Of a stretch of 64,000 bases of DNA, positions 37,701 to 47,113 are shown one piece after another. Positions within the stretch are counted from its first letter, which is position 1; each line of letters begins with the position of its first letter. This DNA comes from Pseudomonas sp. TH43. Lineage in GTDB: Bacteria; Pseudomonadota; Gammaproteobacteria; Pseudomonadales; Pseudomonadaceae. The notes under the pieces are model-generated. The model was not told the origin of the DNA. It made no database searches and saw nothing but the letters and a program-made list of their open reading frames with translations. The stretch covers positions 496,001 to 560,000 of the forward strand of contig NZ_JAEKFI010000003.1 of assembly GCF_016650635.1 (NCBI RefSeq). The letters run 5' to 3'. A program made the translations under genes and the position numbers.

Positions 37701-38352
37701 TGAGTACGTTATTGGATACCGCCAGATTGCCGCGGCGCAGCAGGCAGACGTACAGGGCAAAATCCAGAGTCGCGACGAAGCAGCAGTCTTCTTGAGTCAA
37801 TGCCGGCAACAGCTCGACAACATCGGCGCGCCGGAACAATGCATTACTGAATCCGCCGAGGACGTTGACCGGGAATTTCTCAAATATCCCCAATACGTCA
37901 TCCCCATTGAGCAATCCGCTGGACGGCGACAACGAGGTATTTTCCAGACGCGTCGGCAGGATGATGTCGTTTGCATCCCAGAGCAGTCGCTGAGCGGTGA
38001 CCAGACTGACTTCGTCGCGCAACATTTCATGCGCCTGCTGCTCGATGCAGTTCGAATATAGAAGATCGTCGTCACACAAAAACTTGATGAACTCGCCCTG
38101 CGCCTGTTCAAGGCAGGCTTTCAGATTGCCGACAAACCCCAGCGTACGCGGGTTACGCACATAGCGAACGGCGCCGCCTGTCTGCTCGATGACCGCGCCA
38201 ACGATCTCTTCGATCTGCTGACCACGACTGTCATCACAAACAATGATTTCAAGATTGCCGTAACCCTGACCGACGGCACTGCGCAATGCCCGCTCGAAAA
38301 AGCGCGGATTGAAGGCGGGAATGACCAGACTGACAAGGGGAAGTGAATTCAC
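34759..38352 (-). CDS. Four-domain flagellar glycosyltransferase (GT2-GT2-GT2-GT4-like)
   Basis: 1197 aa from GTG 38352 (VNSLPLVSLVIPAFNPRFFE). A TTG at 38409 would add 19 residues unlike the family. The first GT2 unit (about 5-290) has FIKFLCDDDLLYS. The second unit (about 340-580) has LLQAGDRPV. The third unit (about 600-870) has LVSVIIVTQDQTAAL, but its DxD position reads VLMLNSFAVI, without an acidic residue. The C-terminal unit (about 880-1197) is GT-B like (VGWGGGTSHHGDLAVIADV, SNLRLLEYGACGYPVI). It follows flgL and is the likely counterpart of the flagellin glycosyltransferases Fgt1/Fgt2 of P. syringae. Confidence 0.88.
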   Translation of the reverse strand: MNSLPLVSLVIPAFNPRFFERALRSAVGQGYGNLEIIVCDDSRGQQIEEIVGAVIEQTGGAVRYVRNPRTLGFVGNLKACLEQAQGEFIKFLCDDDLLYSNCIEQQAHEMLRDEVSLVTAQRLLWDANDIILPTRLENTSLSPSSGLLNGDDVLGIFEKFPVNVLGGFSNALFRRADVVELLPALTQEDCCFVATLDFALYVCLLRRGNLAVSNNVLSAERLYPERLSATQSMKDAVEVEREWLTQMLKVRSGESAPAQGWVRYIPLTKADENPRVWEELPLSRTLGTKQSRQEWSVGVDSNSFGELYAQWLQCRALTEGQRKLLPETLAGWPQQPRIVPIIVDAKGSRDGLERTLEALAAQDYLPELILVLSASCTEAELDGRVFRMPLQGEGLEQINTLLAQLDGADWFYLLQAGDRPVMPALLVMADRIAHTPTLTCLYSDEGSLRSGEPAEPAFKPDFNLDLMRSYPYVGRALAFQRERFLALGGFEPTFVELAPHDVLWRMVESDGIQVVGHIAEVLLESKFDFSKWLAEPGVMKQNPRLLEAHLQRLGIAHEIRRGNCELLNRVDYHHARRPLVSVIIVTQDQTAALQRCVETLLEKTAYTEYELLLVDNASESAEAQAWLEGMAQLGSDRIRVVSYPQKGNAAALHNFAVGQARGEYVLMLNSFAVITQADWLDELLNHAQRPEVGVVGAKLFNPDGCLLHAGLILGLQGPVGLPFYGQPMQADGYMFRLQAVHDLSAVGGDCLMIRKSVFEAVGRLDEQDLKQALNIADLCLRVGQEGYLVVWNPYAALAVGERPSIEGTAEDLAQNIQEQDTFYQRWLPLIAHDPAYNVNLALHGIGATCFSLEPGLRTGWRAFSKAQLPNVLAVPINASAIGHYRMSQPLIELEAANRIEGRICYGLPSIIDIERQSPDVIVLQGRYSEPAIDEIPPLKKYFNARRIYELDDYVIDVPHRNAHIRNMPSKQEMERMVRRAIGLCDRVVVSTQPLANVLSDMHHDIRVVPNMLAKDLWSNLHSKRRTSKKPRVGWGGGTSHHGDLAVIADVVRELASEVDWVFFGMCPDDLRPYMHEFHGVIALDEYPAKLASLNLDLALAPLEFHIFNDCKSNLRLLEYGACGYPVICTDTEAYRGYLPCTRVKTNTTDEWLQAIRMHLADPDASYRMGDELREVVLRDYVLRGDNLRYWEYGWLAD

Positions 38353-38442
38353 GGCGGACTCGCAAGCGGCGGGAACCCGCCCGGAACAGCGAGCCCTCTG
38401 AAACCGCAAAAAAAGACAATTAAATACTCAAGAACCAAAGCA

Positions 38443-38464
38443 AACGGGCGCTCACGCGCCCGTT
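38443..38464 (-). terminator. Possible terminator of flgL
   Basis: 8-bp inverted repeat AACGGGCG / CGCCCGTT 5 nt after the flgL stop. The following minus-strand bases (TGCTTTGG) are a poor T-run, so termination may be partial and the glycosyltransferase gene may be co-transcribed. Confidence 0.45.
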
Positions 38465-38469
38465 GACCA

Positions 38470-40038
38470 TCAGATCTTGTTGAACAGGCCCAACTGGCTG
38501 ATCTTGCTGAAAGCCAGCTGCGCGGCCTGCAGCATGGTTTGCTGCAGAGTCAGACGGGTCATCACCTCTGCCGGATCCGAATCGCGGATCGAGCCTTGAG
38601 TCGTGGCGTTCGCCGTGCTGAGACTCTGGTTGGTGACGGTCTGCGCATCCAGAGACTGGCCACGGGCACCGATCGCGGTGACGGCGGCGCCGACCTGGTT
38701 GGCAGCGCTGTCGATGTTACCGAGGCCGGCTTCCATGATGCCCTGCAGTTTCTGCTGGGCGACCGGATTACCGTCAATTGGCGTATTCAATCCCGCAACC
38801 ATCTGGCCCAGCGTATCGAGGATGTTCTGGGTCTGGTGGTTGTTTGACTGAATCGAAAACTGGTCACCGGCTGCCGGAACGTTACCCAGTGCGAAGGTCA
38901 CGCCTGCGGCGGTCGCATTGCCACCGGCAACTGTACCCGACGACACCGGTTTGCTGTCGGCAGTGACTGGCGCGGCGTACAGATCGAAGGCCGTGGCGCT
39001 GGTGAACTTGAGCACTGCCCCGCCCTGCGGGAAGGCATTGTTGTACGCCGTCTGGTCAGTGATGCTGGAACCGGTGATCACGGCAGTCGACGGGTTACCC
39101 GGGCTGCGCGCCGTGGTGAACGAGTCAGGCGTAGCCACCAACTGGAAACTGTGCCCGGCAATCACTGCATCCGGGTTGGTGTCACCAGACTTCAGGTTGA
39201 TGTTCAGCTTCATGTCGACACCACGAAAGCTGACCGTCTGATTGGCGCCGCTGCTGTTGGTGATAGCACCATTCTGGCTCGCCTCGGCGGTAACGTCGTT
39301 GCCCAGGGCATCCGTGATTTTCAGCTGGGTGCTGCTGAGGAAACTGACGGTGTAAGGCTCGCCACCGGTAAACTTGGAGTTGTAGCTGGCCGCAGAGCCG
39401 ACCGTACCGTTGGACAACACTACACGACCGTCATCCACTGCCGGCGAAGTCATGGTGGTGTTGGTGCGACCGGTATTGATGGTCTGCTGGAAGGCATCCC
39501 AACCGGTGGTGTTGGTGCCGACCGACATGCCGTCACCAATGCCCAGATTGATGGTGGTCTGGTCGCCGTTATAGGAGTAGGTGCCGTCGGGATTCTGGGA
39601 GTATGGCGCGGTATCGGTTTTCGAACCGGAGAACAGATAGTTGCCGTTGGCGTCCTTGGAGTTCATCAGGCCCAACACCTGCTGCTGGATCTGCGACAGT
39701 TGCGCAGCGTAAGCCTGGCGATCCTTGTCGGTCAGGTTGCCGTTGTTGGCGGCCAGGGAGATTTCCTTGGCACTCTGCAACGCCGTGGTGATGGAATCCA
39801 GAGTGGTTTCCTGCACGGTCAAGGCACTTTTCGTCGAGCTGATGTTGCCGCTGTACTGATCCAGCAACGAAGCCTGCTGCCCCAGTTGCAGCAAACGCCC
39901 GGCACCGATCGGATCGTCGGCAGCAGTATTGATGCGTTGCAGGCTGCTCGCCTCACTGGCGGTGGCGACAGCCTTGTTGAAGTTACGCTGATAGTCCGAC
40001 GCTTGCGTGCCGTAATACTGGGCGGTGGAAATGCGCAT
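38470..40038 (-). CDS. flgL: FlgL, hook-filament junction protein
   Basis: 522 aa, flagellin-like at both ends (MRISTAQYYGTQASDYQRNF; RLTLQQTMLQAAQLAFSKIS). It joins the hook-associated protein FlgK to the filament. The long Ser/Thr/Gly-rich middle is usual in Pseudomonas. It lies 13 nt after flgK. Confidence 0.95.
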   Translation of the reverse strand: MRISTAQYYGTQASDYQRNFNKAVATASEASSLQRINTAADDPIGAGRLLQLGQQASLLDQYSGNISSTKSALTVQETTLDSITTALQSAKEISLAANNGNLTDKDRQAYAAQLSQIQQQVLGLMNSKDANGNYLFSGSKTDTAPYSQNPDGTYSYNGDQTTINLGIGDGMSVGTNTTGWDAFQQTINTGRTNTTMTSPAVDDGRVVLSNGTVGSAASYNSKFTGGEPYTVSFLSSTQLKITDALGNDVTAEASQNGAITNSSGANQTVSFRGVDMKLNINLKSGDTNPDAVIAGHSFQLVATPDSFTTARSPGNPSTAVITGSSITDQTAYNNAFPQGGAVLKFTSATAFDLYAAPVTADSKPVSSGTVAGGNATAAGVTFALGNVPAAGDQFSIQSNNHQTQNILDTLGQMVAGLNTPIDGNPVAQQKLQGIMEAGLGNIDSAANQVGAAVTAIGARGQSLDAQTVTNQSLSTANATTQGSIRDSDPAEVMTRLTLQQTMLQAAQLAFSKISQLGLFNKI

Positions 40039-40051
40039 GAATTACGACTCC

Positions 40052-42097
40052 TTAAAGGCTGTTGATCAGCGTGGCGAAAGTTTCCTGCGCAGCTTTGATG
40101 ATCTGCGAAGACGCTGTGTAGTACTGCTGGTATTTGACCAGGTTGCCGGTTTCTTCATCCAGGTTGACCCCGGACAGCGAATCGCGGGCGCCTTTGGCGT
40201 TATCCAGAATCGCCGTGGTGGCGGCACTGTCGGACTTGCCTTGGGCAGTCTTGGTACCGACGTTGGTCACCAGTTTGTTGTAAGCATCAGTCAGGCTGAT
40301 GCCCTTGCTTGCCGAACCGGTGTCCACGGTTTGCTTGGTTTGCAGACCGACCAGTGCCTGGGCATTACGGTTGTCGGACGAAGCCGCACCGGTCAGGTTC
40401 ATGGTGAAGGTTTCGCCGGACTTCGGCGTGCCGCCCACGGTGGTCTGCACGTTGAAGGTTTTCTGCACCGGCGGCACAACACTGTTGTCCATGACCTTGT
40501 TGCCGTTGGCATCAAGGACGCCCACTTTCAGGTTCAGGGTGTTGGCCTGCCCAGGAACAATGGTACCGGTACCGATGGACTGACCCTTGGCGTCGACCAT
40601 GGTGTAGGTCTGGCTGCCGCCGCTCGCATCACCGAACACCAGCTTGACGGGTGTCGAGTTCTTCAGCGCCGCCTGCAAATCGGCCTGGGCCGCCGGATCA
40701 TAAATATTGATCGTGTCGCTGAGCACTGGCTGGGTGTAAGTGCCAGAGTTGCTGGCGCTGGCCACACCGGTCAATGGACCTGCCGCAGCGATTTTCTTTG
40801 GATCGGTGAGGACAGTCTGAATGCTCGCTGCAGCGTTACGGGTCGGGGTCACCTTGAAGGTGTCGCCCGCGCTCAACGCACCGCCATTGAGTGCCAGGGT
40901 GAAGCCGTCGATTACCGGTGGCGGATTGGTCGTCGTGCTGAAGGCGCCCATGTCGGTGCCGTCCGAACGCTTGACGGTGTAGTCGGTAGCGCTGGTGAAC
41001 GTCACTTGATAATCGCTGGTGGTCAGCTTGCCGGTGTCCTTGATGGTGACATCGAGGTTGCCCGAACCAGTGCTGTTGCCCGACTGCGCAATACTGCGCT
41101 GACTGATCAGCGCAGCACTGTTGATGTTGTTGAAAATCGCCGCGCCGAAGTCACCGTTCTTGTCGATGCCCTGAGCTTGCTGGCTGTTGATCTGGTCAGC
41201 GACCACCAGGGCGACACGACCCAGTTCGTTGAGCGAAGGGTCGAGGACTTCCTTGCGATAAGTCAGCAGGCCGCCGATTTCACCGCCGGTCATCGCCGAG
41301 GTGATGTCGATGGTGCTCGAACCACGATCCATCTGGATAGCCATGCGCGACGGGTCGTTTTTGCTCGGCACGGTGCTCAGGGTGTTGGTGGTATTGCCGA
41401 TCACCAGCGGTTGACCGCTGCCGATGTACACGTCGAAGCTGGTGCCGCGCTCGACAACCTGCGCGCCGGTCAGTTCGGACAACTGACGCACGGCCTCGTT
41501 ACGACTGTCGAGCAGATCGTTCGGGGCACCGCCACTGGTGGAAATCTCGCCGATCTTCTGGTTGAGATTCGCGATCGAGGTGGCCAGCTTGTTCACCTGG
41601 GTCGCCATGTCGCCGAGGCTGCCGTTGATGGTGGTGTTCTGGTCGTTGAGCTGCTTGGCGATGGTATTGAAGCGGCTGGTCAGCGCCTGCGCGCCGGTCA
41701 GCACCGATTGACGGGAGGTGTCATCGGTCGCCGAGGTCGAAACGCCCTGCATCGTGGTAAAGAATTTTTGCAGCACACCGGTCAGGCCGGTGTTGGTGTC
41801 CGACAGCATCGAGTCCAGCGGCGTGGCCTGGGCCAGAAACGAGGCCGATTCGCTGTCGAGCGAAGTCGCCGTGTGCAACTGGCTTTCCAGGTACGAGTTA
41901 TAAACGCGGCGCACGTCGGCCAGGGTGGTACCCGTGCCGATGAAAACGCTGCCGAACTGCTGCGAGGACTTGGTGCCCTGCACGGTTTGCTGACGTGAAT
42001 AACCGGCGGTGTCGACGTTGGCAATGTTGTTGCCTGTCGTAGCCAAAGAAGCTTGGCTAGCCGACAGCCCCGACATCCCGATATTGAGCAAACTCAT
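40052..42097 (-). CDS. flgK: FlgK, hook-associated protein 1
   Basis: 681 aa. The N-terminus MSLLNIGMSGLSASQASLA with TGNNIANVDTAGYSRQ is the rod/hook-family signature. The C-terminus (GNLVKYQQYYTASSQIIKAA) is the matching D0 helix. It is the first junction protein. It lies 24 nt after flgJ. Confidence 0.96.
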   Translation of the reverse strand: MSLLNIGMSGLSASQASLATTGNNIANVDTAGYSRQQTVQGTKSSQQFGSVFIGTGTTLADVRRVYNSYLESQLHTATSLDSESASFLAQATPLDSMLSDTNTGLTGVLQKFFTTMQGVSTSATDDTSRQSVLTGAQALTSRFNTIAKQLNDQNTTINGSLGDMATQVNKLATSIANLNQKIGEISTSGGAPNDLLDSRNEAVRQLSELTGAQVVERGTSFDVYIGSGQPLVIGNTTNTLSTVPSKNDPSRMAIQMDRGSSTIDITSAMTGGEIGGLLTYRKEVLDPSLNELGRVALVVADQINSQQAQGIDKNGDFGAAIFNNINSAALISQRSIAQSGNSTGSGNLDVTIKDTGKLTTSDYQVTFTSATDYTVKRSDGTDMGAFSTTTNPPPVIDGFTLALNGGALSAGDTFKVTPTRNAAASIQTVLTDPKKIAAAGPLTGVASASNSGTYTQPVLSDTINIYDPAAQADLQAALKNSTPVKLVFGDASGGSQTYTMVDAKGQSIGTGTIVPGQANTLNLKVGVLDANGNKVMDNSVVPPVQKTFNVQTTVGGTPKSGETFTMNLTGAASSDNRNAQALVGLQTKQTVDTGSASKGISLTDAYNKLVTNVGTKTAQGKSDSAATTAILDNAKGARDSLSGVNLDEETGNLVKYQQYYTASSQIIKAAQETFATLINSL

Positions 42098-42121
42098 GGT
42101 TCAGACCTTATACCTTGTGCC

Positions 42122-43435
42122 TTATAAAGGCGTGGTGGATACACCCGCCGCAGCGTAGTTTTCAAAACTGTTCATCTGCTTGGCAATCTGCGAAATCTTT
42201 GTCGCGTAGTTCGGGTCGGTGGCGTAACCGGCCTTTTGCAACTCACGTACAAACTGTTCTGGGTTATCGGCCGACTTCAGCACATCTTGATAGCGATTAT
42301 TGCTCTGCAGCAAAGTCACCAGATCGTGGAAGCTGTCCTTGTACGAGGCGTAGGAACGGAACTCGGCCGTCTCCTTGACCATCGCGCCATTGCGGAACTC
42401 GCTGGTGATTGCGCGGGCCGAATCGCCCTTCCAGTTACTGCTCGCCTTGATGCCGAACAGGTTGTGGCTGCTGCTGCCATCCTGGGCGCGCATGACTGAC
42501 TTGCCCCAGCCGGTTTCCAGTGCCGCTTGCGCCACCAGGTAACGCGGATCGACGCCGATGCGGTCGGCGGCTTCTTTGGCCATCGGCAGCATGGTGTTGA
42601 CGAATTCGTCGGCAGAACTGAAGGCTTTTTTCGCCGGCGCCAATGGAATCTGCGCCATGGCGCGACCGTAAATCTGCATCTGGCCGCCGGAAGCTTTGTC
42701 GCTTTCGGCGCGAGCCAGCCAATCGCCGTTGTACAGCGCGCCAGAACCGGTCGCAGCGGTGGTAGCTGTGGTAGCTGTGGTGGTGGCACGTTGCGGCAGC
42801 TGCGTGTTGGTCGCCGTTGTCGTGGCGGATGGCACCAGCCCGGCGAGCAAACGATCGGCCAGTTTCGGCGGCAAGGCCAGACGACGCTGGTTGATCATTG
42901 CCATGTCGTTGCTGTGCGCCAGCTGCGTGTTCGGCGCTTTCACCGAACGCGATGCCCACAACGGACGCTCGCCATTGAGGCGCGACAACGGGCCATTGGT
43001 GGCGACGGTGCCAGCGGCAATCGGCGTCTGCACGGCAGTGGCCTTGGCCAGGGCCGCTTCCTGCTTGGCGGCGGACGCGGCTGCAGCCTCACCCGGCGCC
43101 ATTGGTTTGTTCTTCGACATCTGGCGCATCAGCACGTCAGCCAGGCCGATACCTCCGCCCTCCCGGGACATGGAAATGGCCAGTTGCTGGTCGTACATTT
43201 CCTGATACTGCTTGGCGGCCGGCGTGTTGAGCGGGTTGTCCTGCCCCAACGTTTCAGTGGCCGAGCGCATCGACTTGAGCATTTCGCCGAGGAACAGCGA
43301 TTCGAATTCCTGCGCCACCTTGCGCATGTTCGCATCGCTGTTCTTGTCGCCGACCTTGAGCTGATTCAGGCGATTAAGGTCAGAGTAAGAACCCGAATCG
43401 CTACTGCTGACCAGACCACTTTTGCGCATATCCAT
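42122..43435 (-). CDS. flgJ: FlgJ, rod cap and peptidoglycan hydrolase
   Basis: 437 aa, two-domain type. The N-terminal rod-cap domain (about 30-120) has RKVAQEFESLFLGEMLKSMR. The C-terminal glucosaminidase-type domain (about 270-430) has the catalytic Glu in QAALETGWGKSV. A long Ala/Thr-rich linker (TTATTATTAATG, about 215-235) joins them. FlgJ cuts the murein so that the rod can pass through the periplasm. Confidence 0.95.
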   Translation of the reverse strand: MDMRKSGLVSSSDSGSYSDLNRLNQLKVGDKNSDANMRKVAQEFESLFLGEMLKSMRSATETLGQDNPLNTPAAKQYQEMYDQQLAISMSREGGGIGLADVLMRQMSKNKPMAPGEAAAASAAKQEAALAKATAVQTPIAAGTVATNGPLSRLNGERPLWASRSVKAPNTQLAHSNDMAMINQRRLALPPKLADRLLAGLVPSATTTATNTQLPQRATTTATTATTAATGSGALYNGDWLARAESDKASGGQMQIYGRAMAQIPLAPAKKAFSSADEFVNTMLPMAKEAADRIGVDPRYLVAQAALETGWGKSVMRAQDGSSSHNLFGIKASSNWKGDSARAITSEFRNGAMVKETAEFRSYASYKDSFHDLVTLLQSNNRYQDVLKSADNPEQFVRELQKAGYATDPNYATKISQIAKQMNSFENYAAAGVSTTPL

Positions 43436-43446
43436 GATGGTCGGCC

Positions 43447-44562
43447 TCAGATCACAATCAGGTCGGCTTGCAATGCGCCGGCCTGCTTCAGTGCTTCAAG
43501 AATCGCCATCAAGTCACCCGGCGCTGCGCCGACCTGGTTCACCGCACGCACGATCTCGTCGAGGGTGGTGCCGGGGCCGAACTTGAACATCGGTTTGGCT
43601 TCTTGCTCGGCATTTACGCGCGAGCGCGGCACGACAGCAGTCTGGCCGTTGGACAACGGGCCTGGCTGGCTGACGATCGGATCTTCGGTGATGGTCACGG
43701 TCAGGCTGCCATGGGTCACGGCGGCTGGCGAGACTTTGACGTTCTGGCCGATGACGATGGTGCCGGTACGCGAGTTGATGATGACTTTCGCCACTGCCTG
43801 GCCCGGATCGACCTCGAGGTTTTCCAGGATCGACAGGTAGTCGACGCGCTGGCTCGGATCGAGCGGTGCAGTCACACGCACCGAACCACCGTCGATGGCT
43901 TGCGCCACGCCAGGGCCGAGCATGTCGTTGATCTTGTCGACGATACGTTTGGCGGTGGTGAAGTCGGAACGGTTGAGGTTCAGCGTCAGGCTGTTGCCCT
44001 GGTTGAAACCGCTCGGCACCGAGCGCTCCACCGACGCACCACCAGGGATGCGACCGGCCGACGGAACGTTGACGGTGATCTTCGAACCGTCACGGCCTTC
44101 AGCGTCGAAACCACCCACCACCAGGTTGCCCTGAGCGATGGCGTAGACGTTGCCGTCGATACCCTTGAGCGGGGTCAGCAACAGGGTGCCGCCACGCAGG
44201 CTCTTGGAGTTACCGATCGAGGAAACGGTGATGTCGACCTGCTGACCCGGCTTGGCGAACGCCGGCAGATCCGCGCTGACAGACACTGCCGCGACGTTTT
44301 TCAACTGCACGTTGCCCGATCCCGCCGGCACCTTGATGCCGAACTGCGAGAGCATGTTGTTGAAGGTCTGCAGGGTGAACGGGGTTTGCGTCGTCTGGTC
44401 ACCGGTGCCATTGAGCCCGACCACCAGGCCGTAACCGATCAACTGGTTGGAACGCACGCCGGAAATGCTGGCGATATCTTTCAGCCGCTCGGCGTGGGCA
44501 CCAAAGGCTGCGGACATCAGTGCCGCAGCCAGCATCAGGTGTTTGAAATTCAACGTGGCCAC
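43447..44562 (-). CDS. flgI: FlgI, flagellar P-ring protein
   Basis: 371 aa from GTG 44562, directly after the flgH stop. The N-terminal signal peptide ends at [13 protein letters not shown]. The mature protein has the family motifs [19 protein letters not shown] and [19 protein letters not shown] at the C-terminus. It is a periplasmic ring around the rod. Confidence 0.96.
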   Translation of the reverse strand: MATLNFKHLMLAAALMSAAFGAHAERLKDIASISGVRSNQLIGYGLVVGLNGTGDQTTQTPFTLQTFNNMLSQFGIKVPAGSGNVQLKNVAAVSVSADLPAFAKPGQQVDITVSSIGNSKSLRGGTLLLTPLKGIDGNVYAIAQGNLVVGGFDAEGRDGSKITVNVPSAGRIPGGASVERSVPSGFNQGNSLTLNLNRSDFTTAKRIVDKINDMLGPGVAQAIDGGSVRVTAPLDPSQRVDYLSILENLEVDPGQAVAKVIINSRTGTIVIGQNVKVSPAAVTHGSLTVTITEDPIVSQPGPLSNGQTAVVPRSRVNAEQEAKPMFKFGPGTTLDEIVRAVNQVGAAPGDLMAILEALKQAGALQADLIVI

Positions 44563-45258
44563 CTAGAAAGGGAACAGCGGGCTGAGGAAGAAACGGTCGA
44601 ACCAGCCTGGCTGACTCGCATCGGCGAACGAGCCGGTGCCCGAGTAGGTGATGCGCGCATCGGCGACCCGCGTCGAAGAAACCGTGTTGTCGGTGGCGAT
44701 GTCATCGGCGCGCACCAGACCGGCAATCCGCACCAGTTCATCGCCCGTGTTGAGGGTCATCCACTTCTCGCCGCGCACTGCGATGATGCCGTTGGGCAAG
44801 ACGTCGGCAACGGTCACGGTGATCGAGCCGGTCAGGGTGTTGCCCTGCGCAGCCTTGCTGTCACCCTTGGTCGCACGATCGCCTTCGTAACTGGCGCTCA
44901 GGCTCAGGTCATTGCCACCCAACGGATTGTTGGTCGTGGCGCTGCCGCCGAACAACGAGGTCAGACCAATGCCGGTCTTGCTGTTCTTGGCCACTTGCGA
45001 GTTGGCGTTTTTGCTTGCCTGCGTCCGCTCGTTCAGGGTGATGGTGATGATGTCACCGACCCGGAATGCCTTACGGTCGCCGTACAGGTTCTGCTCGAAG
45101 CCGGCCTGATAGATCGAGCCGTTATTGGCCGCAGCCGGCAACGGCGTGCGCGGCAACACCGGAGCGTAGTAAGGGTCATTGGGCTTGGGCGTCGGAGCGA
45201 CGCAGCCCGCGAGCGAGACGACTCCACTCAATGCCAGAACAGATACGAAGCGATTCAT
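44563..45258 (-). CDS. flgH: FlgH, flagellar L-ring lipoprotein
   Basis: 231 aa. A lipoprotein signal with lipobox LAGC (Cys at about 19, [19 protein letters not shown]) and the L-ring motif [20 protein letters not shown] are present. It is anchored in the outer membrane and forms the outer bushing. It is followed immediately by flgI. Confidence 0.96.
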   Translation of the reverse strand: MNRFVSVLALSGVVSLAGCVAPTPKPNDPYYAPVLPRTPLPAAANNGSIYQAGFEQNLYGDRKAFRVGDIITITLNERTQASKNANSQVAKNSKTGIGLTSLFGGSATTNNPLGGNDLSLSASYEGDRATKGDSKAAQGNTLTGSITVTVADVLPNGIIAVRGEKWMTLNTGDELVRIAGLVRADDIATDNTVSSTRVADARITYSGTGSFADASQPGWFDRFFLSPLFPF

Positions 45259-45310
45259 GACCCTACCTCACGGTGTTGCAGGCGACCTCATGGTCGCCTC
45301 ATAGACTTGA

Positions 45311-46096
45311 TTACAGATTCTGCGTTACGAACGAGAGCATCTGGTCGGCGGTGGAGATCACCTTGGAGTTCATCTCGTAAGCGCGCTGAGTGGTGATCAT
45401 GTTGACCATCTCTTCAACGGTGCTGACGTTGGACGTTTCCAGGGTGTTCTGCAGCGTGGTACCGAAACCGTTCAGGCCCGGAGTACCGACTTGCGGTGCG
45501 CCGGAAGCTGCGGTTTCCAGGAACAGGTTGTTACCCACGGCTTGCAGACCGGCCGGGTTGATGAAGTCGGCGGTTTGCAGGTTACCGATCACTTGCGAAG
45601 CCGGGTTGCCGGCGATGGTGATCGACACGGTGCCGTCGCGACCGACCGTGAAGGTCTGCGCGTTGTTCGGGATGACAATCGCGGGTTCCAGGGCGAAGCC
45701 GCTGGCGTTCACGACCTGACCGTTGGAGTCGAGGTGGAAGGTACCGTCGCGGGTGTAGGACGTGGTGCCGTCCGGCTGCAGGATCTGGAAGAACCCGCGA
45801 CCGTCAACAGCCAGGTCGAGCGGCTGCTCGGTGGTTTGCAGGCTGCCGGCGGTGAAGTTTTTCTGCGTGCCGACGATGCGCACACCGGTACCCACTTGCA
45901 GACCCGACGGCAGTTCGCTGTCCTGGGTCGACTGGGCGCCTGGCTGACGCTTGATCTGATACAGCAGGTCCTGGAACTCGGCGCGGTCACGTTTGAAGCC
46001 CGTGGTCGAGACGTTTGCCAGGTTGTTGGAAATGGTGGTCAGGTTGGTGTCCTGGGCGGACAGACCGGTTTTGGCAACCCATAGAGCCGGAAGCAT
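45311..46096 (-). CDS. flgG: FlgG, distal rod protein
   Basis: 261 aa, standard FlgG. It starts MLPALWVAKTGLSAQDTNL with TISNNLANVSTTGFKRDRAE. The C-terminus has SNVSTVEEMVNMITTQRAYE. It forms the distal rod through the P and L rings. It lies 45 nt after flgF. Confidence 0.97.
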   Translation of the reverse strand: MLPALWVAKTGLSAQDTNLTTISNNLANVSTTGFKRDRAEFQDLLYQIKRQPGAQSTQDSELPSGLQVGTGVRIVGTQKNFTAGSLQTTEQPLDLAVDGRGFFQILQPDGTTSYTRDGTFHLDSNGQVVNASGFALEPAIVIPNNAQTFTVGRDGTVSITIAGNPASQVIGNLQTADFINPAGLQAVGNNLFLETAASGAPQVGTPGLNGFGTTLQNTLETSNVSTVEEMVNMITTQRAYEMNSKVISTADQMLSFVTQNL

Positions 46097-46141
46097 TCGA
46101 TTCTCCTCGTGCGCCTGTTTTACGGCGCGACGTTCTGATAA

Positions 46142-46882
46142 TTAGCTGATCTGCAAGACCCGAGCCATGGCCTGGTCGTCGTCTTTGGCGGTGTTCATCA
46201 TCTTGACGTGCAACTCGAACTGCTTGGCCAGCGCCAGCACCGAGGTCATCTCTTCAACGGCATTGACGTTGCTCGACTCGAGGAAACCCGACACCAGTTT
46301 GACGTTGGCATCGGCCGGCGCCGGTTGGCCGTCCTTGGTGTAGATCGAGCCGTCGAGGCCCTTGTTCATGTTCTTGATGTCCGGGTTGACCAGTTTGATC
46401 CGGTCGACTTCAGCCATGACGCGCGGGCCTTCGCCCATCGCCCGAATGCTGATGGTGCCGTCTTCGCCAACTTCGACCTGCTGCTCAGGCGGCACGGCGA
46501 TCGGACCGCCATTACCCATGACTGGCATGCCGTTGCCGGCGCGCAGTACGCCAAGGGCGTCGATATTGAGGCTGCCGGTGCGCACGTAGCTTTCGCCGCC
46601 GTTAGGGTTTTGCACGGCGATGAAACCGTTGCCGGTCACGGCGACGTCGAGGTCACGACCGGTCTGCACCAGCGAGCCCGGCGTGAAGTCGGTGGCGGGC
46701 CGTTCGCTCATGGCAAACGCGCGCGCCGGAAAGCTGTCACCAAACACCGGCATCGAACGCGCCTGCTCCAGGTCGCGCTGAAAACCATTGGTGGAGATGT
46801 TCGCCAGGTTGTTGGCATGAGCCTTTTGCGCCAGTGCGTTCTGGCTGGCGCCGGTCATTGCCACATAAAGGTACTTGTCCAC
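46142..46882 (-). CDS. flgF: FlgF, proximal rod protein
   Basis: 246 aa from GTG 46882 (VDKYLYVAMTGASQNALAQ), which has AGGAAAGA upstream. The longer frame to 46918 has no family similarity. The rod signature HANNLANISTNGFQRDLEQA and the C-terminal motif VNAVEEMTSVLALAKQFE are present. It is the first gene of flgFGHIJKL in this window. Confidence 0.95.
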   Translation of the reverse strand: MDKYLYVAMTGASQNALAQKAHANNLANISTNGFQRDLEQARSMPVFGDSFPARAFAMSERPATDFTPGSLVQTGRDLDVAVTGNGFIAVQNPNGGESYVRTGSLNIDALGVLRAGNGMPVMGNGGPIAVPPEQQVEVGEDGTISIRAMGEGPRVMAEVDRIKLVNPDIKNMNKGLDGSIYTKDGQPAPADANVKLVSGFLESSNVNAVEEMTSVLALAKQFELHVKMMNTAKDDDQAMARVLQIS

Positions 46883-46938
46883 ACTCTTTCCTCTGCATGC
46901 CGGACGTTTGCCGCCCACCGCTGTACTGCTGAGCCTTA

Positions 46939-46955
46939 AGCAATTTGCAGACCAA
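46939..46955 (-). promoter_or_regulatory. Probable sigma-54 promoter of flgFGHIJKL
   Basis: Read on the minus strand: TTGGTCTGCAAATTGCT, with GG and GC separated by 10 nt, about 60 nt before the flgF start. The -24 element departs from TGGCAC after TGG, so it may be weaker than the fliE and fleS sites. The rest of 46883-47113 shows no gene. Confidence 0.65.
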
Positions 46956-47113
46956 CTTTTTTCTGGCGGCGCGAGGCCCGGTAAACAAAGGACTTGGAGG
47001 ATTGAGAGGGGAAATTTGAAATGTATCGAAGTCGAAAAACCGGCGGTGTTATGCCGCTAGGCGGCAATACCGATCTCTGCAGTCAATGCAAAACCTCGCC
47101 ACAGGAGTTTTAC

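Noticed and set aside
47035..47066. Hairpin TGCCGC-TAG-GCGGCA after phhR as its terminator
   Set aside because: Only 6 bp, and the T-run on the minus strand is about 12 nt away from the stem.
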